From positions 6,666,803 through 6,730,802 of the forward strand of contig OZ022515.1 in the NCBI GenBank assembly GCA_963989385.1: a DNA stretch of 64,000 nucleotides. Direction: 5' to 3'. The position numbers and the translations under genes are program-made. The notes under the pieces are model-generated. The model searched no databases. It had not been told where the DNA came from and saw only the letters and a list, made by a program, of their open reading frames with translations. Of this stretch, positions 22,805 through 33,219 are shown piece after piece; within the stretch, counting starts at the first letter, position 1; every line of letters begins with the position of its first letter. This DNA is from Ctena decussata. Its lineage: Eukaryota > Mollusca > Bivalvia > Lucinida > Lucinidae.

Positions 22805-23170
22805 AGCGCGGTGGCTCAGTGGTCAGTGCACTTGACTCTGAAGCCGAGAAGCGCTGTGGCTCAGTGGTTAGTGCACTTGACTCTGAAGCCAGAGGTCGTG
22901 GGTTCGATACTCACCCGGGGTGAAGTCTTCCTATATCCGAACGCGTTTTACTAGCATCATTTGCAGGGATGATGTTAACAAGTGTGCCGTCCTTCGGATC
23001 GGCACATTAACTGGAGGCGCCCTATGCAGGGAGAGTCATCCCCTGTGCAGGTTAAAGATCCCTACTATAGCTACATGGCTATATATGTAGGCTTTCATCC
23101 TGCAACATCGGAGTGTACAAAAGTACACCGTCTGTGTCCCCTCGGGGGTTAAGATTGATTGATTGATTCA
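22805..23170 (+). mobile_element. tRNA-derived SINE with duplicated head
   Basis: The head starts at 22850 with box A-like TGGCTCAGTGG and box B-like GGTTCGATACTC, the RNA polymerase III internal promoter. A partial extra head, TGGCTCAGTGGTCAGTGCAC, sits 45 bp upstream at 22805-22849. The body contains GTCCTTCGGATCGGCACATT and GTGCAGGTTAAAGATCCCTA, which recall conserved central segments of invertebrate SINEs. It ends in a GATT tail at 23154-23186. It is not a functional tRNA gene, since the cloverleaf does not close. Confidence 0.8.
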
Positions 23171-23186
23171 TTGATTGATTGATTTG
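23153..23186. repeat. (GATT)n tail shared by two SINEs
   Basis: GATTGATTGATT with one variant unit is the 3' tail of the left SINE. On the other strand it is the ATCA tail of the right SINE. Confidence 0.85.
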
Positions 23187-23428
23187 ATGCTTAACGTCCT
23201 CGGTAAACAGCTATGGTCATGTCGGGACGGTCAGTTACCCTAACCACACTATTCCTGGGCAGGCTTAGACCTCCTAAGCGGTTAACCAGTACTAAGTGCA
23301 CATACTTTCGCCAGTAACTGACAACTGCCTTCTTGAATCGGAAGAAGAAACGAAAGTGTGTAGCCAGACCGGGTTTCAAACCCAGGACCTCTGACTTATG
23401 AGTCAGGTGCCCTACCGGGGGTAAGACG
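23187..23428 (-). mobile_element. tRNA-derived SINE, minus strand
   Basis: Read on the minus strand, it starts near 23425 with a tRNA-like head, including the hairpin CTGACTCATAAGTCAG and box B-like GGGTTTGAAACCC. It passes through GGTCTAAGCCTGCCCAGGA and TGACCATAGCTGTTTACC and ends in TTAAGCATCAAATCAATC. This arrangement is typical of mollusc SINEs. It faces the left SINE tail to tail. Confidence 0.7.
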
Positions 23429-23430
23429 TA

Positions 23431-23482
<52 letters not shown>
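23431..23482. repeat. (ATAG)n microsatellite, ~13 units
   Basis: An uninterrupted ATAG tract lies just outside the head of the minus-strand SINE. Confidence 0.95.
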
Positions 23483-23483
<1 letters not shown>

Positions 23484-23644
23484 CTGCAGCAATAACTTCT
23501 AAGTAGTTTAGGGTCTATCATAAAGCCCTAACGACAAATTAGTTAATGACGGCATTAAGTCTGGTTGTATTAAACGCTCATTAACCGTCACAAGTTAATG
23601 ATGTTCGAGCTTCTAAAAATGGAATGTCATCTTCCAAAGGAGAC

Positions 23645-24270
23645 ATATCTTGCAGGCATATTTCGATGATTCAACGTTGTGTGTCCGGTGTGTAGGCTCC
23701 CAGTATGGAAGTGACATGCATACAAAGAGTCACATACTCTGCAGGTACACAATGTTGATTCATCACTGAGTGCCCTTCGTGTAGGTACCGAAATGAGATG
23801 TCGTGCATACAAAGGGGCCGGGACAAAGGGGGTACGTATACCCAGCAGGCACACGTCGTTTTTTCAACATTGTGTGTCGGATGTGTTGGCTTCCAGAATG
23901 GGAATGTCATGCATATGAGGTGGTGCATATCCTACAGGCTCATAACGTTGATTCAATGTACCCAATTGTGTAGACTCCCAGAATGGGGATCACTTACACA
24001 GTGTAGATTTCATTCAAGCATACATACGTTGTTTCAACGTTGTATTGCCGATATGTAGACTCCCGAAATAGGGATGTCATGCACACAAATGGCTACATAC
24101 CTAACAGGCACACAACGTTGATTCAACGTTGTTGGTCCGATTTGTGGGCTCCTAGGATGGGGACGACATGCATACAAAGCGGTACATACCCTATAGGCAC
24201 ACAAACGTTGACTTAGTGTTTAATCAACGTTCGTTCAACGTCAAAAGCCCGATGTATAGACTCCCAGAAA
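23645..24270 (+). repeat. Tandem array, ~105-115-bp unit with AACGTTG core
   Basis: About six diverged units are present. The consensus order is CAGGCACACAACGTTGATTC, then TTGTGTGTCCGATGTGTAGG, CTCCCAGAATGGGGATGTCA and TGCATACAAAG. The ACGTTG palindromes recur in each unit. The short frames over it on both strands (23627-24058) are repeat translation, visible as repeated RHLISVPTR-like and CMHDI-like strings. Confidence 0.8.
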
Positions 24271-24391
24271 TTCAAGACTGTTTTGGCCTACAGATTATCA
24301 AATCGGGTCACAAATTCTATGAAAAGTCCTTAGATGTTGATGGAGCGCTGCCTGCGTTATCTTATGACGTCATCATGACGACCAGCTGGTC

Positions 24392-24817
24392 GTGAAGCAC
24401 TTCAAAACAAAGGTCACTGCTGTTTGTAAACATACTTTGACGATGCCAAAGGGAAATGAAGCAAGTTTGTTTAAAGGAAAATGCATCGATACCAAGCTTT
24501 GGATAATTTACAACTACTGGATGACATTTGAATGGCTAAGCATGGAAGTCATTGCACATCGAATCGAGGTATTTGGTTTCTGTTCACGAATTCTCATCTC
24601 CTTCGCATTCTACATCGACCATTCTGTCTTTAAAGTAGTCGCTTTTCCGAAATATCGACGTCGAATCTTACAATGGCGGATATCTTATCTAATCGAATCG
24701 ACGCACGAGGTAAATGACAAGGGATTTTATATGACGTATTGTTTGTTTATTTATTTATCTTTTTGCTGGTACACAGCTAAATCAGTTACCATTTACTTAC
24801 TTGGACTTCTAAATTAG
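24392..24817 (+). CDS. Unrecognised 141-codon open frame, weak gene candidate
   Basis: This is one of the longest non-repeat open frames in the window. The predicted protein has no domain that I recognise. It contains aromatic-rich segments and a hydrophobic C-terminal stretch (about residues 112-139) that could be a membrane segment. It has no signal peptide. A possible splice donor, GAG/GTAAAT, occurs near 24708-24716 inside the frame, so the real product, if any, could end or splice there. A TGACGTCA-like motif lies upstream at about 24365. In AT-rich DNA a frame this long can be chance, and I would not name a function. Confidence 0.15.
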   Translation: MKHFKTKVTAVCKHTLTMPKGNEASLFKGKCIDTKLWIIYNYWMTFEWLSMEVIAHRIEVFGFCSRILISFAFYIDHSVFKVVAFPKYRRRILQWRISYLIESTHEVNDKGFYMTYCLFIYLSFCWYTAKSVTIYLLGLLN

Positions 24818-25087
24818 ATTGACCGCCTTTAAAAATAGAAAAAAAAAGAAATAAATGTTGAAGAAAACTTTCTTTGGTCACTCTCTCAGAAGCGGGACTT
24901 CATCAAGGAAGGTCATGTGGTCGAGGATGGATTTCGGCTCAGTGTTACTTTGCATAAGAGAAACGGGAAAAATCCAATGTAAACAGCCTAACGGCGCCGC
25001 CATATTTGACCAAAAGTTTTGAGATGGAAGGTGTTGGATTTGCTCTTTGTGGAAGTAGATTTTTTTTTAATGATGCATGTTATCTAT

Positions 25088-25153
25088 AGGCGTGCAAACA
25101 GCACGGACGCGCGTCCGCGCGTGAGCTATGCTCACGCGCGTTGCTTTTGCACG
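25088..25153. repeat. GC-rich palindrome
   Basis: CGTGCAAACAGC at the left and GCTTTTGCACG at the right enclose ACGCGCG blocks and the exact inner hairpin GCGTGAGC-TAT-GCTCACGC. Confidence 0.75.
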
Positions 25154-25433
25154 TATTACTTAGTATTCACGATTTTAAATAAATTGTGTAAAACAGGCCT
25201 AAGCACGATGATGAATCTGAATTTAAATTGTAAGTGGACTGAAGTACTTGACCAAATAATGTATATTTGTTCATGTTCATGGCCCAAATTTTGTAAGATT
25301 TCTTGGTTATGATTCTGAAAGTCTGCAAAATCTCAGGGGCTTGAGTATACGAACTTTTATATCTCTTTACAAGAAAGGCTTCAAATGTCCTTCAAATAGT
25401 GCATGTGTAGGCGTGTGTTAAATGTTTTATATA

Positions 25434-25779
25434 CACCTGGAAAAAAATTAAGCGCCCCCCCCCCCCCACCCACCCCACTTAAAATTAATTTTTCCCATCG
25501 AGTAGATTTTGAATGTAATTTGAATTAATTTTGAATGAATTTTGGGCCAGAGACTTTTTTCTGGAATAGCAAGACCGTCCTATTTTATGTAGTGGTTGAA
25601 ATTGACACTCTTATTCACGGACTCATTGAGTTTTATAACTTTTACAAGGTTTAGACATCGTGTGCTTGTCAAATCAGTCACTTCTGGATATAAACAACCA
25701 ATGAACCTTGAAGCTCCTTGATTGTAGCCCAAAGGGGGGGGGGGGGGGGGAGGGGGGCTGCTTAACTTTTTTCCAGGTG
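25434..25779. mobile_element. Mariner/Tc1-like miniature element (346 bp)
   Basis: The left end CACCTGGAAAAAAATTAAGC and the right end, read inverted, CACCTGGAAAAAAGTTAAGC, differ by one base. Both are bordered by TA (25432-25433 and 25780-25781), the target duplication of Tc1/mariner elements. C-rich and G-rich tracts follow each end inside. There is no transposase. Confidence 0.85.
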
Positions 25780-25940
25780 TATACTTTTATTCTGGTTTGA
25801 AAAAAATTGTTGTGTTTTGACAAAATTACCTTTTGCCGGCCATGGTGATTTACGGCGAGATTCATAAAGACTTACCAGCATTAATGCTCACTAATTTATG
25901 TCCAAACTTTTCGCGGGATCAGCATTTTTAAATTCCACTA

Positions 25941-26105
25941 CAGTCAAACCTGTCTTAAGGGTTCACGCAAGGGAAGCCAAAAAATGGCTGCTTAAGACAG
26001 GTGACCCCTTAATACAGAATGATTTGCATTGTATTTTGGTTAAAGGAACCGGCAAAAGCTGGCTTCTAAAGACAGGCGATCCTTTAATAGAAGTGGCTGT
26101 CAGAG
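25941..26105. mobile_element. CAGTCAAACCTGTCTTAAG element, degraded
   Basis: The left end CAGTCAAACCTGTCTTAAGG follows TA. Internal copies of CTTAAGACAGGTGACCCCTTAATA and CTAAAGACAGGCGATCCTTT repeat the end sequence inverted. The right end is eroded. The compact copy at 50430-50533 is the same family. Confidence 0.65.
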
Positions 26106-26114
26106 AGTAGCTTT

Positions 26115-26570
26115 GTGTTCTCTAGAGCGTACACAAGGTTTTTCTAAGATCTGACCTAGTGACCTAGTTTTTGACCCCACATGACTCAGTTTCAATCTTG
26201 GCCTAAATTGTATAAGGATAAAAATTCTGACAAAGTTTCATGAAGATTGGATTATAACTGTGCCCTCTAGAGTGTACACAAGGTTTTTCTAAGATTTGAC
26301 CTTGTGACCTAGTTTTTAACCCCACATGACTCAGATTCAATCTTGGCCTAGATTGTATAAGGATAAACATTCTGACAAATTTTCATGAATATTGGATCAT
26401 AACTGTGCCCTCTAGAGTGTCTACAAGGTTTTTCTAAAATTTGACCTAGTGACCTAGTTTTTAACCCCACATCACCTATTTTCCAACTTGGTCTAGATTT
26501 TATTAAGATAAACATTTTGACAAAGTTTCATGGCGATTGGATCAAAACTGTGCCCTCTGTGTCATTCTAA
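26115..26570 (+). repeat. Tandem array, ~145-bp unit with AGGTCA direct repeats (three units)
   Basis: Each unit has the order CTCTAGAGTGTACACAAGG, TTTTTCTAAGATTTGACCTA, GTGACCTAGTTTTTAACCCC, ACATGACTCAGTTTCAATCT, GGCCTAGATTGTATAAGGAT and TTTCATGAAGATTGGAT. It is the same unit as 40480-42215 but in the opposite orientation. TGACCTAGTGACCT (AGGTCA, 2-bp spacer, AGGTCA on the other strand) is exact at 26152-26165 and 26452-26465. Confidence 0.9.
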
Positions 26571-26584
26571 GTTTTATTTTTATT

Positions 26585-27010
26585 TTTAGCTCTGGCGGCC
26601 ATTTTGTTCAGCGGAGTGGATTCGGTTTAGTAATTTCCGTTCAGGGTCATGAGTCAAACATTTCTGTGAAATTATTTTGAAATCGAGCCATTGGCTTCGG
26701 AGGAGATGTCTTTTAAAAGTTTTTCTATTTTTAGATGTCTATTTTTAGCTCTGGCAGCCATTTTGTTCAGCGGAGTAGAACCGTTTTAGCAATTTTGGTT
26801 CAGGGCAATAAGTCATTAATTTATGTGAAAGTTTTTTGAAATCGAGCCATTGGCTTCAGAGGAGATGTCGTTTAAAGGTTTTTCTATTTTTAGCTCTGGC
26901 GGCCATTTTGTTCAACGGAGCGGAACCATTTTCGCAATTTTGGTTCAGGGCTATAACAGAAACATTTGAGTGAAATTATTTTGAAAGTGGCCTACTGGTC
27001 TAGGAGGAGA
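26585..27010 (+). repeat. Tandem array of TTTTTAGCTCTGGCGGCCAT units (three)
   Basis: Unit starts lie near 26587, 26745 and 26890. Each has GGCGGCCATTTTGTTCA, GGTTCAGGGC, GTGAAATTATTTTGAAATCG and GGAGGAGATGTC. It ends in the (ACGG)n tract at 27028. It belongs to the AGCTC-type repeats seen again near 31830, 35845, 37136 and 39960. Confidence 0.8.
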
Positions 27011-27027
27011 TGTCGTTTGAAGAAATT

Positions 27028-27116
27028 GTTGACGACGGGCGGACGGACGGACGGACAGACGGACGGACGGACAGACACACAGGCAGACATTAGACGGACG
27101 GATAGACAGACAGACG
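27028..27116. repeat. (GGAC/AGAC)n microsatellite
   Basis: Imperfect GGAC and CAGA tetramers form the characteristic end of the preceding AGCTC-type array. A similar tract lies at 39742-39785. Confidence 0.9.
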
Positions 27117-28349
27117 TGCAAACAATTTTACAAAGGCACTGAGACACTCAATTTTACACGTTCACACGTCCATATGTTTGCACGATACGGATGCGCACAC
27201 TCGTACATGTACGCACGCATACACACTCACATACGCACATCGAAGTTAGAAGTTAAAAGTAAGAAGTAAGGGAAAGATATGTCCTTATCCGGCTTTCGTA
27301 CTAAAGTATTATTGAATATATACTATGCACAATAAATATAGCATTTTTTTGTATGTGTCAGATCCACCATATTAGGATTTTATTGTCACTTTACTGCATA
27401 AAGATATAAAGGCCGATCATTCGAGATGGACTGGCAGGTAAAAGAATCAAGATTGCTCCATTGTAGCGTTTGAACTATCGTGACGTCAGTTTTTATGACC
27501 ATTGTATCTAAACGACATTTATGATCATGTACAAAGGCCACGACCATAATGAGGCGGCTGGTTTGCTGTTAAACTAAAGGAAAACGCTCTAAAACGTTTG
27601 AAAATGCTACGAGTATGAGGTTTGCAAAGTTCGAAAATTGACGTTTTCCCTTATTTTTACGTTATCGTCTTAAAAAACTTGTTTCTAATCGGTATATCTT
27701 GAATCCCTTTTGAGTGTATGATTGTTTGGTTGCTACCAATATGATAATGTAACAATTCAGAAAGAAAAGTCTTCCCGGTTACTGAGCATCCGTCAAAAGT
27801 CCCAGACTAATGTCATCATTTTCTCACAGTTACGTTATACTTCAATGAAGAAACTTCACAGTTAAATTAATCATGGTGTGACCTTTAATTTTAGCCTATT
27901 GTTTTTCTCGGGTTTTGATTTTGCATTGAACTGGAGCACCCGTGAATCATTGCACATTGGACCGAATTAACACGTTTTAACGTCAATTGCGCATGCTAAG
28001 ATTCGTCAGTTGTTAAGCTTAACCATATCTTTTACACAATCAATCGCTTTGACAAGAAAACTGAGCATGAAACTGTTGAGAAATAGCGTACAAAAAATCA
28101 CATGCTTACCATTTTTATGTTGCTTTTCAATGGGTGCGAATTTCGGCTAATGACCCCTTCCGCGCTTATCGCTTTTCCCCAATATCGTTTTTAAAGATGG
28201 CTTCTGTAATCCCATGGTATCTTAAGCCCCAAATACGGTTCCTTTCAATTCCATTTAGTTTCGTTCAATGTTGCACTTCAGTAATAAGAAAAATTGCAAA
28301 AATATAAAAATTTGCTAAATATATTTTGCATAGTATATATGCATTATAA
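27117..28349. other. Sequence without recognised feature
   Basis: No gene is supported. An ACACTCACATACGCACA-like run is near 27195-27240. Confidence 0.4.
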
Positions 28350-28960
28350 AATTGTGCCATCTAGGCGAAGCATAAAAGTTCCGCAGAGTTTCATTTAATA
28401 GTTCGATTTTCCGGTCGTCCGTCAGTAATTCCGTTTGTCCGTTCGTCCTTCCACGGCTGCATCGAGCCTAAAGTTTAAGTCCATTTCTCTCAAACAGTGT
28501 CACCTACACTCATCGAACATGGGATAAAGTTTCTTCTTTGATTGGTCTAAAAGGATGTTGCACTTACGTTTACCCTTGACCTATATATCACGCTCTGCTT
28601 ATATGGTTGGTAAAAGCGTTAAAGTCAGTTTCTTCTTATCTACCATATCTAGTCATCAAGCCTGGCAGAGCTGTGGCACTTTTTTCTATCCTTGACGTAT
28701 ATTTCACGCTCGGTCCGAAATACATAGCATAAAGTTTCTTCCTAGAGTGGTCTCCATTCATTTTGTACTTTTTCTACCCTTGACCTATCTTTCACGCTCT
28801 GTTGCATTCGTAAAATCTAATGTCTAAAAAATTTTTTACCCTTAGCGCTAAAGCCTGCTTCTCTCCAACATCAATGCCTACAAGCATCAAAACCTCGTAT
28901 AAAGTTTCTTCCTAGAATGACCTCTTGTGATACTGTTAAATAGAGTTCCGCTGAAGCCGA
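28350..28960. repeat. Degenerate tandem repeat, ATAAAGTTTCTTCCTAGA motif
   Basis: ATAAAGTTTCTTC and TAGAATGACCTC-like blocks recur near 28522, 28730 and 28900. CCCTTGACCTAT with TCACGCTCTG recurs near 28572, 28690 and 28775. GTTCCGC borders the segment at 28379 and 28948. It is a degraded array of the same general style as the other mollusc tandem repeats here. Confidence 0.6.
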
Positions 28961-29277
28961 GGCTATGGAGCATAGCATGAACAGTTGTGCATTACATTTG
29001 TTCTTGGACAGACCCAATCAAGCCGGTTTGCGATATTCTTTTCTTTGTTGTGCATGGTGCATCTGAAGGATCCATATTTCGAATGAATATTTATTTTCAC
29101 TTTTACAGTAGCAGGTAAGAAGATGATAAAACTATTATTCTAAAACTTCTGTAAATCAGTTAACCTTGCGAAACTTTTTCAGATTTTGATTTATATTTGC
29201 ACTTCTGTTAATACCTATAAATCTGTTCTGACTAATATGGCTGATGGATTTAACCCGTTAACGCATAGTGTCCCCTG

Positions 29278-29516
29278 AGGGTGGTCGCGAAGGGCGATGG
29301 TGCTAGGTAACTTTCAGTGCAGGGGCGTCTTATATATCTAGGGCAAGGGCCTACTGTGCTTGCACTAGGTGCGGGTGGGGGATGTTCGGACTTTTTCCTC
29401 TCCCCTATCATCTCTTTTCTTTCTCCCTCTCTTTGGGAGACGGCTCGTTATAGACTGACATACTGTCTCAAAGAGCCGTTAAGCCCAATACAACCAATCA
29501 CTCAACCAAACGCCTA
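29278..29516 (+). mobile_element. SINE-like repeat, family S3, copy 1
   Basis: GGTAACTTTCAGTGCAGGGG, then AGGGCAAGGGCCTACTGTGC, a CTCTTT-rich stretch, GAGACGGCTCGTTATAGACT and GACATACTGTCTCAAAG, ending in a CAAT/CAAC tail. The same order occurs at 34352-34592 and 35570-35808, all on the plus strand. The head is not clearly tRNA-like. The 66-codon frame over it is repeat translation. Confidence 0.75.
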
Positions 29517-30739
29517 GTGTCCCTTAAAAAAAAGACCATCGCGAACAGTGAAGACCCACGCGGCGTCTGATAACGGCATGTACTTAAATATTATGAGAAC
29601 AACTTAAAATCTCATTGCATGAACACGCTCATGAAGTTTTTCACTCGACATTTCCGACCATTATTGGAATTCAGTCAAACACTCGTAATTGCTCTTTTAC
29701 TGAACAATAAATGAGCAACTATTAAAACATAAATCACGCAGCGCTGGTTATAACAACAAAAGTATAGCTGGTTTTTATATCGTAGAACAGGGCAGAAATA
29801 TTTCGAAAGAAATGCTACCATCCATTCCGTCAGCATTAGACTCACGCAAAACCGGTCGGTACATAAGGAAAATCAGCGTTAATGGGGAAAAAGATATGTG
29901 GAGCTTTGAATGTTGCTCTTTACCTGCATTTTTGGTTCAACTTTTTGTACTATTCTACTCAAAATTTGCAAAAAAGTAGCGCGACCGAAACTGACACACA
30001 AGTAACTTCATCTTCTACGTACCCACTGTTTGTCCCACTTATTATTTTCCTTGTTGAATTTCTAGAAATTCGGTTTTGTCAAGGTGACAGTGTTGTTGCA
30101 CTTCATAAACAATGTTGTCAATTTGCATTCATTTGTCGTATGATCAGCCTCATTTTTAACCTCAGTATAAGTATACTCTTCGACAAAAGAAAAGGGCAAG
30201 AGTCAAGGTAATGAAACAAGATTATTACAAATAATATTTTACCTTTCTACTTACAATCAGACTCAATTATTTCGAGTCGACTTTTCTAGCTTCTTTGATG
30301 TGTTCCTTGCTTCCGCGATATTTTAATGAGCATTATTTCTTACTTGAATGATGATGTGGAACTCGTAGAAAAATAACTATTAGTTTATATGTTTTCGTCG
30401 TCTTAAATTTTCCGCTCCTATTGCGTTTCAGTCCTCAGCAGTATAATTGCGAACGCAAAATAATCCCCACACACACACTCAAAAACAGTACTCGTATCTC
30501 CTCACTTTCGTTAAAGCACTGTGTGCACATAGTTGCTTGGTTTCAGGGCTGCTGGGTTTCATCTTGCTTACTGGGCAGACACCTGCGCGTGTCAAACTTC
30601 AGAATAAAGCTACTCATCCTCTTATCCACGAGGAAATCGAAGGGACTGTAGAAATGGTTGTGTCCGCCCTCAGATGAACAGTGTGAACGCAAATCCTACA
30701 GATTTTGATCGATGTTTATAGACCTTTTAAAATATTCAG
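29517..30739. other. Sequence without recognised feature
   Basis: The 109-codon frame at 29882-30211 has two hydrophobic stretches but no recognisable family and no supporting signals. Nothing else is supported. Confidence 0.4.
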
Positions 30740-31190
30740 TGGATCATATCTGACGAGGGTAATGATCGGAATCTTTCTGCAATATTTACAGTCACTGATC
30801 TGTAAAGCAGCACAAGAATTCTGGCTGCAACGCCTTCTCCATTCTCAACAGATATTTCACAAGTAATTGATGTCGGGGTCATGATAGGATCCTTTCTGCT
30901 AGTGTTAATGCCTTGATATATTCAGAAACACGTTCTGCTGACACGATCCCTCTAATTGTTTGCAACCGATTTTCGACAGAGTTGTCACCATCTGTAGTGG
31001 AGTCATGATCGGATTCCATCTGGCAATGTCACACCCCGTGATTTGTTCAACGACGAAACTCGATCTTTAGTTCTCAAGAGTCTAGAAAGTTTTAAGATAT
31101 TGCTATCGTCGTCCGAAGTGAATCATATTATATCAGAGTTATGATCGTGCTGTTTCTGCAAGTGTTACAGCCCTTGATGTATCAACTGAC
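30740..31190 (+). repeat. Degenerate tandem array, ~125-140-bp unit (about four)
   Basis: The block ATGATCGGAATCTTTCTGCA or a variant, followed by AGTGTTA and CCTTGATATAT, recurs near 30762, 30882, 31007 and 31142. It is well diverged and no open frame is kept. Confidence 0.65.
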
Positions 31191-31499
31191 ATATATATTC
31201 AGGCTGCAACTCATCCAGCTTTTATTTATTTGTTTATAGAAAACATTGAACTGTTATTACCATCTAAGTGTATAATTACTTTTTTTCATCTGTTACATTT
31301 TGTACATAGTCAACGTCTGATTATGCTCATCAAGCCCTTCAGGCGCTTTGGGTCTAGTGGTACTAAAAATCAGGTCCTTTTTCCAGGATTATATCACCAC
31401 GAGTCAAATGTGTAGCCGTATTTATTAAAGATGAACCTAAGTCAGTTTTTAAACGGGTTTTACGACCCATCCAAACTATTTAACTTATATCAAGTAATC

Positions 31500-31678
31500 G
31501 TTAAGCAGAGGTAGGTTAAAACCGGAGCTCCTGGGGAAAACCACCCTGACCTTCCATAAGCAGAACTTGGCTTATTTTCACATATGCGCGGCCGAGGCTT
31601 GAATACACAGCGGCGAGAGACCTAATGTTTCAGAGTCAGCGTTTTATCCCTGTGGCCAAGGTGGCCCGTGAATAAAGC
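31500..31678 (-). mobile_element. Degraded tRNA-derived SINE
   Basis: On the minus strand, GGGCCACCTTGGCCACAGGG and TCTCGCCGCTGTGTATTCAA with GCCTCGGCC resemble box A and box B of a tRNA head, followed by GGGTGGTTTTCCCCAGGAGC in the body. Many substitutions are present. Confidence 0.5.
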
Positions 31679-33170
31679 CAGTCTAGTTTTGTTCCTGTTC
31701 AGAGAGGGTAACATTATTACAGATTCTGGAAGGTCGTTCAAAGTTTGAACCACCCTACTGCTGAAAAAGCTGTATCTTGGCTTCAGTTAAAGCCCTGAGC
31801 TGAAAGCCGTAGCAGACCGAGCTATACACTGACCGCCGTCCGACATCAGTCGTCCGTCGTTGTTTGTCCTGGTCCACATGTTCAAACGACATCTCCTCAG
31901 CAACCCTTGAGCAGATTGGAACCAAATTTCATATGTAGCTGTCTTTGGCTAGGGAAATAAAAATGTGTTTAAATGATTCTACTCCAGTTATGGAGCTAGC
32001 CACCGGTAGTAAATAAGCAATTAAATTTGTTCCAGAGTCGATGAAGCGATTTAGCAGATATTAAGCTGAAAGCATAAGGGTAACTTTCACGATCAAATTG
32101 TTCAAATCGAAGCCGAAGGATCACATTTGCCACCCCCACTCCCCCCCCCCCCCCCGAACAGGGGCATATCACGTAGCAAAATCACAAAACTGGCTTCATA
32201 ACAGGCTAACGTTGCTCATATATTATTAGCTACATTTCTAATTGAGTCATCGGAAGATTTTTATGCCTTCTTGATAGCCCTAAGATCTCAGACACTTTTC
32301 AGTTGAAAGTGATCTCAGAATTAACAACAATGTTAAGGCTTAAATTTGAATGAGATCGCAGAATTATCAACGTAAATAAGGCTCCAAAGTGGCCATGGAC
32401 TCACAGTGGATAGAAGCCTGTCCCCTGGTTGGAAACTACAGTCTTCAAGACATCGTATTAAAACTTTGTAATTAAATTACAACTGGTTTAGAAGAAAAAA
32501 TGATGATGACGGTGATCACATCCATTTTACATTTTAAACTTTTGCATGGTCTTTTTGCATCCATTAGTTGACATGGTTGGCAAATTTATTTAGTTGGAGC
32601 TAGTTAAACGTCCAGCATATTCTATGTCCATACAGCATTACATAGCATAAAGTCCTGAATTGCTCAACTCAGTAAAATGGTCAAAGGTCAAAATAAGGTC
32701 ATTATTTGAACAAACCACCAAATCACCAAATAGCAAATCTGACCTGGCCGTAAAAATATCAAGGTCAACTCAAGGTTATAATTTGACCAATTGTAGGCCA
32801 AAGTCTTCAAAACTTTCCTTGAAATCATATATTCTAGCATTTTCCAATATTTGACATTGTCTTAAAAAGGTCAAGATCAACCAAAGCTCGCTCATCCTTT
32901 GAATATTCTTGGTAGTACTTTAGTACCCAATGCTTCATACCAAGTTTCAAGGCCGTCTGTCAATTGGTTCGGGAGAAGGTTTTTATTGGTATTAACTGTA
33001 TATGAGCAGGGCGGCCAAGTTAGTCATGGGCGACCATGTTGGGCATGTGACCTGGACCATTTGAACATTCATTTGTAAATCAGTTTGCTATTCCGTATGC
33101 GATGTGACATATATGTCGTCACGCATGTTTGCATGTCATAATGACGCTAATGACGTCAATAAAAACATAT
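31679..33170. other. Sparse region with AGCTC-type repeat fragment and poly-C
   Basis: GTCCGTCGTT and TTCAAACGACATCTCCTC at 31830-31910 are a fragment of the AGCTC-type repeat. A poly-C tract lies near 32139-32155. AGGTCAA-type half-sites cluster at 32690-32880. No gene is supported. Confidence 0.5.
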
Positions 33171-33219
33171 TTAACATAGTTTTAGCACGCGATGTCAGGC
33201 CGCCATGGATTCGTTCTCA
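33143..33219 (+). promoter_or_regulatory. Possible promoter and short first coding exon
   Basis: TGACGTCA, the CRE consensus, is at about 33153, followed by AT-rich AAAACATATTTAA. After about 30 bp, GCCGCCATGG is a strong Kozak context for ATG at 33205. The frame reads five codons (MDSFS) and runs directly into GTAAGT at 33220, an ideal splice donor. Each element is short and the combination could be chance. No downstream exon with homology was recognised in the window. Confidence 0.2.

Noticed and set aside
22850..22924. tRNA gene
   Set aside because: Box A and box B are present but the acceptor and anticodon stems do not pair well, and the sequence continues into a SINE body and tail.
23627..24058. 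Three overlapping His/Cys-rich frames
   Set aside because: Internal repetition follows the ~110-bp tandem unit; no motif beyond repeat translation.
29882..30211. 109-codon membrane protein
   Set aside because: Hydrophobic stretches are common in AT-rich chance frames; nothing else supports it.
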